Shown here: piece by piece, positions 11,597 through 20,041 of the stretch | Position numbering within the stretch: position 1 is the stretch's first letter | Layout: each line of letters begins with the position of its first letter | Made by a program: the position numbers and the translations under genes | Assembly: GCA_947579605.1 (NCBI GenBank) | Contig: OX388306.1 | Coordinates: 3,410,001 to 3,474,000 of the forward strand | Reading direction: 5' to 3' | Length of the DNA: 64,000 bases | From: Athripsodes cinereus | Lineage: Eukaryota; Arthropoda; Insecta; Trichoptera; Leptoceridae | The notes under the pieces: model-generated | What the model was told of the DNA's origin: nothing | Databases searched by the model: none | Seen by the model: the letters and a program-made list of their open reading frames with translations, nothing else

Positions 11597-11855
11597 AACT
11601 ACTACTACTACTATACCATCACGGCATATCCCACAAGTGGGGTAGCCAGCAGATCAGCTGCATATAATAAACATGCAAGCTGTCCTCTCCGTGCCATATA
11701 TAAAATCAAGACATTCAGGATGGGTGGCAAACCTCATCGCTGAATCTAAGATGTAAAATGTCTAAATTTTTCGAACACCTGCCTTTCACAGGACACTCGA
11801 AAACTTAAGGAGAAGAGTGGGAGACCAATTCTTTACCGGGTGCTCCACGGTTCAA
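11597..11855 (-). repeat. T repeat, near complete copy
   Basis: Best full copy of a dispersed 250-bp family. Read on the minus strand it begins CGTGGAGCACCCGGTAAAG, passes through CTTTAAGTTTTCGAGTGTCC-like, AGATTCAGCGATGAGG, GGAGAGGACAGCTTGC and GGGATATGCCGTGATGG, and ends in TAGTAGTAG. A fixed 3' microsatellite suggests LINE-style mobilisation: it is either a SINE or the 3' UTR of a LINE whose coding part is missing. Other copies: 17.8, 31.2, 33.1, 34.7, 34.9, 40.9, 46.6-47.0 and 56.6-56.9 kb. Confidence 0.75.
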
Positions 11856-12531
11856 CAACAATAGATTTACATATTTAACCCAACTTGCGGGCTACACCGA
11901 AATGCTTTAATAGTGGTATTCAGTACATTTATCATGGAACAAATTATTCTGTTGCTTTGGTTTAATAGTGGAAAACTCTCAGATTAGCCGTGGTTAGTTA
12001 GCCTTGGTTACTTGCTTTTATCGTGTGATTACATGTTTGATGTTCGACATTTTTATTGTAGTTTTTGTATGATTGTCAGTGCATGCATTGTTTGATGAAT
12101 GTACTATGTTGCTACTGTGTAACAAAATAACTAATTTTATAAGTAAATTCATATATTTTCTTTCAAAATAAATACAAGTTATTTCCTTGATATGTAACAA
12201 AGTAAGAAAAGAAAACTATTTTTCCATCAGACAAAGGACATCCTTCATCTTTAATATTACTCACATTTTAATAAAATATTTATTTCAATGTGATAGCAAA
12301 ATGATATCCTGTATCCTTGAAGAAAAATGAATTCTATACAATAAAGGTTCAACAGTTTTCTAGGAAATCTATGTAGTATAAAGGTACCTACTACAAATAA
12401 TATTATTTTATTACTAGTTTAATACCCTAGAATAGAATGAAAAAGAAAATATTTACGTTTGGCTGAAAATAATGATACTCGGATATCTAAGTGATTGTAC
12501 GATGACTTAAATAATGGCAAAATCATAAATA
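11856..12531. other. AT-rich sequence, nothing recognised
   Basis: No supported feature. Confidence 0.4.
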
Positions 12532-13384
12532 CAGTGGAACCTCTCATAATGAGTTTAATTCGTTCCAGACTCTTACTCGTTATGCGAAACATTTTTTTCT
12601 ATAGAAATCAATGTAAAATACAATAATGCGTTCCATGCCGAAAAAATAATTATCTATTCTTGGAGACCTTAATGATTTTTTTAAATAACGTTTATTCAAA
12701 TAAAATTACTTATAAAAGAGTGTAACAACTTGTACCTAATACAATTTAGATTTGGAAAAAAACCTACCTAAATAAAAATATGAATTTATGACAAATAATT
12801 AACCATTTTTGACTAGAGAACTAACCGTAAACGTAATCGTTTCGTAGACATTCTTGACACTCCCTTTGAAGCATCCATCTTCTTAATTTTATCTTTATTC
12901 TTAAGAATAGTGCAGATCGTTGATGTTGACTGATAGTATGTGCGCGTATGTTCACGCTAGATATGTCACGCTCACACCTTGTTCTCGCTTTTCAATGATT
13001 TTACGATTAGTTTCAACAGTTATTTTTATTCTCTTCTGGCTGTCTTCTTGTGTTTTTTTCTTCGAGGTCAATTTTGAACGGATTATAATATTTTGCTCAT
13101 AAAAAAATACTAATAATATCAATACAAATTTTTAAAGAATGGGTGATTACATGCGAAACCAAGGCGCTAACGGAGCGAGTGCTAAACACAGACTGATGTA
13201 CTGGCGCGGAAGTCCCGGCTCACAAGGTCACAAGTGAATGTCGTGAAAAAGGGACTTACCTACCCTTTCTATGTTACTCGTTATGCGAAATATCGCTCGT
13301 TATGGGAGCGACTTTTTCACTTTTTTTTTGCTCGTTATGCGAATTACTCGTTATGAGAGGTGTTCGTTATGAGAGGTTCCACTG
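12532..13384. mobile_element. non-autonomous pogo/Tigger-like element, 853 bp
   Basis: The left end CAGTGGAACCTCTCATAATG and the right end (reverse complement CAGTGGAACCTCTCATAACG) are terminal inverted repeats of the CAGTnnAACCTC type used by pogo-like Tc1/mariner elements. The ACTCGTTATGCGAA motif is repeated several times just inside both ends. TA precedes the left end; the matching right dinucleotide is TT, a possible mutation. No transposase frame is present inside. Confidence 0.75.
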
Positions 13385-14640
13385 TTATATATCCAGATTC
13401 TCCAGGAAATTAATGTGTTTAGTATGTGCCTACATTCGACTGTCCAGTTCTGCAAGTCAGCAAGTTCGAAATTTGAAAATTTTGATTTAATTGGTAATAA
13501 ATGTTATTAATTCCAGAAACAAACAACTATAAAAAATACACAGTTTCCTTTATATACTAAATATTATGATAATCGTGTATCTGCCTTTTATCTATTCCAC
13601 AAATTAATATTTCGAATTGTTTCACTATTGAACGGAGCAAAGACAACGTAATGCCTTTAGAGGCAGTACGATTATTATTTAGTTTATTTCACTTTCTGTT
13701 GTATTTTTAAAACATTACATAAATAATATCAAAATTACGAAATCCAAATTACGAAAATGGCTATTTCTCGAATGTATGTATGACATTTCGACTTGTTGAG
13801 TTGCGGATTTGCGGACAGTTGAGTCGATATGTATGAAGAATTGCATGACAGTGATGGATGCCAAAACTGTATTTTAGAATAACTATGAAAAAAAGTATTT
13901 TACAAATATGCGAGCCGTCTTCTCCGTGCCAGCAAACTTTTATCAAAACCTTTAAACTGCATTTTCTAAATTAGTCAAAACCTATGAATGAAATTATAAG
14001 TCAAATGTTTTTCCACAAGGCATTTTATGTTAGGTAGTTATATGTGTATTTTTATGTCAATCTCTCTGACAATATCTTAATAAGACAAAAGACGTCTTTC
14101 TCAATAAAAAAAAACATAACACAGTGAAAAAAACATTGTTTTTTTAATTTCACCTATATGAATAAATATTGTGAAATTTTTGTAAAAAGCGGAAGCAAAA
14201 ATCAATGTTGGTATAGAAATAAGTCAAAATCTTGTAAGTTTTTGTTTAATACTGACATTTTACAACAAATGGATTTGTCTTGTTTTGATACGAAACCACA
14301 CAAAAGTGACAAACAGAAACATAAATAATGTACCTAGACACATACAAACGATTTCAATTATTATCACGTCAATATCACATCTTCATAAAAGTGATGGCAA
14401 ACTTCTAACACATCATATGTAGGTGATATTATTATTATGATTCGATGCTTGATTTCACTACTGACTGAGATACGGTTATTAAAACATCATTATATTGTGA
14501 ATAAGTACACACTCGTCTTATAATGGTGCGAGTTTTTCTTTGTCATAATGTTTAAGTTTCTCTCGTCATTTCTGTGTAACTAAGTTACCTTTTCTTTATG
14601 AGAATATTTTCTTATTTTTTTTTAAAAGATATAGATGCTT
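13385..14640. other. AT-rich sequence, nothing recognised
   Basis: A short GTCTTCTCCGTGCC at 13917-13930 may be a scrap of T repeat. Otherwise no feature. Confidence 0.4.
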
Positions 14641-14990
14641 ATCGGGCGGTTCTCTTTCACAATACACCGTTCCTATGACAACGACATCAGAGTGCCTCTC
14701 GTCTTTTCTGTTTCATGTACTAACATAAGTTACAATTCTTATAAAAAAATTTTTTTTCAGAGGCAAAGGTATTTATCGGGCATCCCTCTTTCACAATACA
14801 CCGTTCATATTACAACGGAATCAGAGCGCAGGGAATTTCGTGACGATGATTTATCTGAGTTTGTTATGAACCCAAAGACAGCCTTACATATATACCTTGC
14901 ACAGTAGCTAAAAGCTTGCACCCGATTGGCACAGAGTTGCTCTGGATAGAGAAGGCTTGTCTCTGCCCTTTGCTTCCGACAGGAACGTTA
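14641..14990 (+). mobile_element. LINE-C C-terminal and 3' end, interrupted by SINE pieces
   Basis: SFTIHRSYDNDIR is encoded at about 14650-14690 and a diverged second copy occurs at 14785-14830. The same residues lie in the LINE-C fragment at 17.5 kb on the other strand. 14918-14990 reads as RLVSALCFRQER followed by a GATGATGAT tail. Between them (about 14848-14915) is a tail segment of the tRNA-derived SINE. The layout is a mosaic of partial duplications. Confidence 0.6.
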
Positions 14991-15009
14991 ATGGCGATGA
15001 TGATGATGA

Positions 15010-15172
15010 CTTTTCTGAGTTTTTGTTTTGAACTCAAATGCGGACTTATACCTACACCTTACACAGTAAGCTAAAAGCTTGTGTCGTGAAAGGGGAGTTT
15101 GCCGGCACTCGCCCCGCAAACCTCTTGTGTACGAGACTGAGACTTCCTCCAGGCTACCGACGAACTATTTAA
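15010..15172 (-). repeat. tRNA-derived SINE copy 1
   Basis: Minus-strand copy of the SINE best seen at 38637-38813. It shares GTTCGTCGGTAGCCTGGAGG at its 5' end and GCCGGCAAACTCCCCTTTCA and AAGCTTTTAGCTTACTGTG further on. The B-box region is damaged in this copy. Confidence 0.7.
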
Positions 15173-15411
15173 ACTGTATTGCAGGCGTAGGAAATAAGAA
15201 TTAATATTCAAACAAATTAATCAACATGAGTAAAGATACAGAGAACACTATTTACTTACACTATTTAAAAAGTGAAAGTAAAATTTGTTTTTTTTTTATT
15301 TTTAATAGTTTTTCTTAATTTGTATAAATGAACTTTCACGGGATGAATAATCGTTAATACCTTATTCAGATTGATAATGGCCTGAGTAGTCGAAAGACGT
15401 CTCTCTGATGT

Positions 15412-15590
15412 TTTATTTATGTATTTTAATCTTCACTGAACATTGGTTACATTATTTCAAATCAATACAAAGTATCATACAAATATCAGTTGTTCAATGT
15501 ACAGAGGGCGAGTTTATCGCTAGAATGCGATGCCTTCCAACTAACCCAACTTACTATCGCTAGAATGCGATGTCTTCCAACTATTTATAA
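15412..15590 (-). mobile_element. LINE-G 3' end
   Basis: Contains GTACAGAGGGCGAGTTTATC and CTTCCAACTAACCC, shared with 52829-52975 and, in the opposite direction, 53830-53990. The ATCGC..GAATGCGATG..TTCCAACTA piece is duplicated in tandem. Read on the minus strand it is the untranslated end of a LINE with an A-rich tail. Confidence 0.5.
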
Positions 15591-16805
15591 TTTATAGTAA
15601 AAAGAAACACCTGTTTCAATTTACCTGATAAAACTTTTCAGTATTGGTAAAGTTTATTATATGAAATCACGTAATCAAGTATACCTACTGCCATTTCCAA
15701 TGCCCAAGTCAAACAATTTGTAGAAAATTAGGGATGAAATTAAAAAAAACTACGTTCTCGTGGATTTGTATCCCTAATTATCCCATTCATAATATAAACC
15801 AGAACTTTTGAATGGAACGAAAAGGTTGTTATGAAATATAGTTCGGTCGAGCATCATTATGCGGCAAGCTCAAAACTTTTTATTGTAAAAGTGATGTGAG
15901 TAGAGAAAATTCTCCAAAGAAATTTCTCGAGAACGAGAACGAGAACGAGAAATTTCTCCTCTGATAGAAGAGAAATTTCTCTCCATAATTTTTTCTAGTG
16001 GTATTATGACCCTTCATCCAATACACTTCGCAGCCAACCTAATTGATCCAAAAATTCGTTGGGCTGAGAAGGACCCAAATCAGGGGTTTTTAATAATTTT
16101 TCCATGTAGGTACCTTAATTTTTTTTTTTAACTTAGATATGGGCATGTGGGGTGTCAAACTTATAGTTTTTTCATTGGGAAGGGGTTTTTACTATTTTTT
16201 TTCACGTAAATGCTTACTCCGTTTCTTTCAATAGCGCATGTATTTGTTCTGTTATCTGTTTATTTAAATCCAAGCGATGCCGGGTTACAAAAATTAGTAG
16301 CTAATAAGTTAACAATGAACCTCAATAAAAATTGAAAAAAACATCATAAAATTAATTTTCCTATGTTATATTTGTTCTTCTTTAAAACTAGTCTTCTAAG
16401 TACCTATATTTTTTTCACACATTACCTTTTTTTATTGATATTTGCTTCAAAATACACCATAATTCTCCAAAATTCTCCACTTCGAGAAATTTACCGAGAA
16501 ATTTCTCACCAATTGTTGTAAATAGTACAGCATAAGCGGAAAACCTTATATAATACCAAATAGACGCTCTCCATTTGGTCTCTTCCAGTTATTGTAAGTA
16601 TTGTTTGTTCCCAGAACCTACTTTAAGCAGATCGTTTGTGAAGCAAAAAACTTTGAAATGGGGTTGAGTTATCTTTTTCAGTCCAAATCGGATATATGTT
16701 TTACTAGTTCGTACGCTAGTGATAATTTGAAGTTTGAATATTTTCGTAAAAGTTTTGATAAGAAGTGAAATGATTCATGAAGAAGATTTAATTCGGTTAT
16801 TTTAA
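15591..16805. other. AT-rich with GAGAAC microsatellite
   Basis: A run of GAGAAC units at about 15930-15952 sits among palindromic GAGAAATTTCTC motifs (15917-15980), with similar motifs again at 16480-16507. No gene seen. Confidence 0.5.
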
Positions 16806-17060
16806 TCTCTCTGTACCCCCACGCCGTATTTCAAGCGGGGTAGGCAGAGAGAACGGAACGATATCCTATTATACTACTTTCGCATCTTCTACATTTACAC
16901 AGTTTGTCATACACATGCATCGATTTTTCTTACCTACTTAATATACGATTCTATTTGAGAATTTAATCTACATGATCATGCAACGTGGTTCTCATACCCC
17001 CTTTTTCAGAAAGGCATATTCTCTTTGACACCCTTTCCTCGTCCATTCGTTCCATATGTC
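16806..17060 (-). mobile_element. LINE-A 3' end fragment
   Basis: Read on the minus strand, TTTGGACATATGGAACGAATG encodes the FGHMERMDEER-type motif of a LINE ORF C-terminus. It ends with GTTCCGTTCTCTCTGCC and GTGGGGGTACAGAGAG, the same 3' end seen at 57.6 and 62.2 kb. Decayed. Confidence 0.6.
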
Positions 17061-17369
17061 CAAAAAACATATCGTATAATTACAGATTGATGCTTTACAA
17101 GTTTTTGTTAAAAACATTAAATAAAAAATCTTACATACTCAGTATAATTTAATGGTTAACATTTTTTTGAAGAAATATTTAACAAGCATATGAGCTTAAT
17201 AATACAAAAGCTCTTTTCCTAGTTTGTCAACCCTCGATTCAAAGCATTGAAAAAGTTTACGCTAATGAGCTCCCTTTTTGGTATTTATGCTTCAGTTCTT
17301 GAAACTAATTCAAGTCTTTTCATAAGATGTGATTTAAAATATTTATAGTCTGTTTTTCAGCGAAGTTTT
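17061..17369. other. AT-rich sequence, nothing recognised
   Basis: No supported feature. Confidence 0.4.
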
Positions 17370-17605
17370 TCTCATCATCATCATCGCCTTCAACGCTCCT
17401 CTCGGGAGCACAGGGCAGAAACCAGCCTCCTCCATTCAGAGCGTCTCTGTGCCAATTGCGTCACCTCTTTCCACGACATTCCTTGCGCTCTGATATCGTT
17501 GTCATAGGAACGGTGTATTGTGAAAGAGGGACGCCCGGGCCTACGGAACCCCTGCGGACGGAAGAACAGTGCTCTTTTTGGCCAACTATCATTGGGCATT
17601 CTCAA
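17370..17605 (-). mobile_element. LINE-C C-terminal fragment
   Basis: The minus frame 17390-17605 reads RRPGRPSFTIHRSYDNDIR, then WKEVTQLAQRRSEWRRLVSA and LCSREER before the stop. GRP..., an AQRR.EWR segment and a short basic end are typical of LINE ORF2 C-termini. A GATGATGATGA tail follows at 17373-17384. Further copies lie at 14.6, 38.1 and 46.4 kb. Confidence 0.65.
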
Positions 17606-17696
17606 AACATGTTTTTCTCATATCTTGCACTAATACGAAATTGAAAATTGAATTAATATATTGTTTATAAAAGTATTGTTTTATATTTATTACTAT

Positions 17697-17755
17697 AGTA
17701 TACCCTCACGCCGTGTCCCAAGTGAAGTAGGCAGAGAGAGCGAAGCGCAATATTG
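17697..17755 (-). mobile_element. LINE-A extreme 3' end
   Basis: TACCCTCACGCCGTGTCCCA and GTAGGCAGAGAGAGCG match, in reverse complement, the end of the LINE-A copy at 62.2 kb. Confidence 0.55.
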
Positions 17756-17772
17756 ACCTTTCAAGTGTTATA

Positions 17773-18023
17773 TTCCGTGGAGCACCCGGCAAAGAATTGG
17801 TTATCCACTATTTTCCGCAAGTTTTCTAGTGTTTTGTAAACGACAAGTGTTCGAAAAAATAAAAATGTTTTACATCTTAAATTCAGCGATGAATCTTGCC
17901 ACTCTCCCGAATGTCTTAATTTTTGTTAGCACGGAGAGGACAACTTGCATTTTTATTGCATGCGACTGATCAGCTGGCTGCTCCACTTTTGGGACATGCC
18001 GTGATGAGGTAGTAGTAGTAGTA
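17773..18023 (+). repeat. T repeat, full-length copy
   Basis: Starts TCCGTGGAGCACCCGGCAAA, contains ATTCAGCGATGAATC and GCACGGAGAGGACAAC, and ends GACATGCCGTGATGAGG with a TAGTAGTAGTAG tail. Plus-strand counterpart of 11597-11855. Confidence 0.75.
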
Positions 18024-18439
18024 TGTATTATATTACTGTTAATATCAAAAAATCGTTTATTTACTTCAAAATTAACAAAGTCTTTGCGGTATTGAAAAAT
18101 TATAAGTTTGTAATTTTTTTAACTTCCTTTATAAAATATGGAAGACATTGAGCTTTATCTAAAATACACTATTTCCAATAAACCTTCCTTCTGTCATAAT
18201 AAATGGATGAATTGAAGTTAACGTCATCGATTTTGCGTGAATTCAAGCGCAATTTATACCTTTTAAGAACATCAAATTTGAATTTTATTATCTTTTTAAT
18301 AGCATCATTGGAAATAAAGTACATTGAAAATGTTTGTTGTTTCTATGCTGAAGAATGTCATAAAATATTTAATGGTATTTTCGTCTAAAGATGTGATATA
18401 TGAACTTACATACAAAAACCTATGATAAAATTAAATACG
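18024..18439. other. AT-rich sequence, nothing recognised
   Basis: No supported feature. Confidence 0.4.
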
Positions 18440-18570
18440 GCTATATTTTAACTAGGTTATTTTAAACAATTTTATATTTAGCTCTTCTACATTGACTTTA
18501 TTAATCACGAATCAGCTTTCAGGAGCTTTCGTTCTCATCATCAAACTTCCGGAAAGTGATAAAATAAAAA
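18440..18570 (-). repeat. decayed hammerhead-bearing element remnant
   Basis: Minus strand reads TTGATGA, then TGAGAACGAAAGCTCCT, GAAA, GCTGATTCGTG and AATAAAGTCAA, aligning with the half-palindrome at 38981-39025. The CTGATGA core has C changed to T and stem III is no longer self-complementary, so this copy should be inactive. Confidence 0.55.
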
Positions 18571-18645
18571 TATATTATAAATAAATATAAATAAGTTATC
18601 ATTATCTTTAATTATAATTAATATTTTTTCTTCCAAACAGCATAT

Positions 18646-19293
18646 ATGTTGCACATAGTTGTTGTGCGTTTGGACTCACGCAGCACCCGCTTGGAAATTC
18701 TGACCAGCAGAAAGAAGTTGAAGGGCACCAAAATAATGATAACGGAATTCCTAACGAAGACTAGGCTTCATATCTTCAAAGAGGCTAGGAAACTCGTTAA
18801 ATTGAATTCTTGGGTGTCTGGTGGGAGAATACTGGTGAACCATAATAATAACGTAATTACCTTAATAACAAATGATGACCTGCACAGGTTCAAGCGGTCC
18901 TTAACCTCCAGCACAACTCAGATTGCACAGTCATGCACAGACACAGATGCACTCCTGAATAAGAAGAGACTTAGGCAACGAAAAGCTAAACAACTATTTA
19001 ATTTGTCTCAAGTTTATTGTTTTGTTTATTTCATGAATTTTATTTCACACATTACACGTTTAACTATATGTACCTTTTTACATGCCTATTACTGTATGCA
19101 TTGTATGCTGTGTTTATCACGTTCACATCAAAACGACATAATTTTGCTGTATTATTCCATTAACTGCTTGTTTATTTGTGTACCCGAATGTACTATGATT
19201 CCACTAATTAGACTTTACTTTCAAATTGGAACATCTACATTATATTTGGGTTTCTGTTATTTTACAAGACAGTGTTATATCGCAATGCTTTGA
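18646..19293 (+). CDS. LINE ORF1 protein, C-terminal part
   Basis: Residues about 3-85 (VVVRLDSRSTRLEILTSRKK, then EFLTKTRLHIFKEARKL, WVSGGRILV and DDLHRF) match the C-terminal domain found in insect LINE ORF1 proteins and related to the baculovirus FP protein C-terminus. This domain takes part in RNA binding and particle assembly in known ORF1 proteins. The zinc-finger and coiled-coil parts expected upstream are missing, in line with 5' truncation at 18648; the ATG at 18646 is partly flanking sequence and probably fortuitous. After about residue 130 the frame runs on through hydrophobic, T-rich codons (CFVYF, CTFLHAYYC) that look like untranslated sequence left open by chance, or a frameshifted end. 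Confidence 0.55.
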   Translation: MLHIVVVRLDSRSTRLEILTSRKKLKGTKIMITEFLTKTRLHIFKEARKLVKLNSWVSGGRILVNHNNNVITLITNDDLHRFKRSLTSSTTQIAQSCTDTDALLNKKRLRQRKAKQLFNLSQVYCFVYFMNFISHITRLTICTFLHAYYCMHCMLCLSRSHQNDIILLYYSINCLFICVPECTMIPLIRLYFQIGTSTLYLGFCYFTRQCYIAML

Positions 19294-20041
19294 TTTAAAC
19301 TGTCAATTACACCCGCATTTTATTTAAACTACCTACACGCACCGCGTAAATGTCACACAGCAAATCTCTCACTTTTTTTTTTTTTTTTTTTTTTTTTGTT
19401 TTTTCTTTATTTTATGGCTGTCGCATATTAATGTTTATATTGCGCGATGGGTGGGGAATGTGTATGTATATATATATATATATATGTTTATTTTTATTAT
19501 TCAATATCAATTTTATTTTTGCGGTGTTATCATTGTGTATTTTTTACTTTTGTTTACCTGTTTTATGTATGGTAATATTACAGATAACTCACTCTTATGC
19601 TATTTACATTTTTATGGGTATGGGTATGATGTCTTAAATCCAAATTAATTTGGTTTTTTGTTTATTTTTTATTTTTATATCTTTTCACATTTATTCCTTG
19701 AACGCAGTTTTACTCCTCAGGAACAGCTTTGTTCTGAGATGTGAATGGGTGCATGCGGGTTTTCTTTTCTCTCAATCGTCATTGGTATGTATTATTAATA
19801 CCTATTCAGCTTTCGAAATGTTCATTTGCGAAGGTTAGAGTAAGCCATTGCAACGATTGGAAGTTCTTTTTATGTACATATTCTATTATTTTCAATTTTT
19901 TCATTTATTTTATTAGTATTGTTATTTATTTAGTTACTTATTTTTTTTGTTTTTTTTTTTTATAATATATTATAATATACCTAATTATTGTTTAGGCTTT
20001 AGTACATTTAAAATTCATTGTGTTATATAGTATTAATTAAC
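19294..20041 (+). other. T-rich spacer between ORF1 and ORF2
   Basis: Contains a T tract at about 19373-19397 and a (TA)n run near 19467-19485. Several small frames are open only because T-rich codons avoid stops. The same T-rich character returns in the 3' UTR, so it is probably part of the LINE. Confidence 0.5.

Noticed and set aside
19350..19965. Several overlapping 60-95 residue frames rich in F, Y and I
   Set aside because: They arise because T-rich sequence has few stops; no domain, start context or repeat elsewhere as protein.
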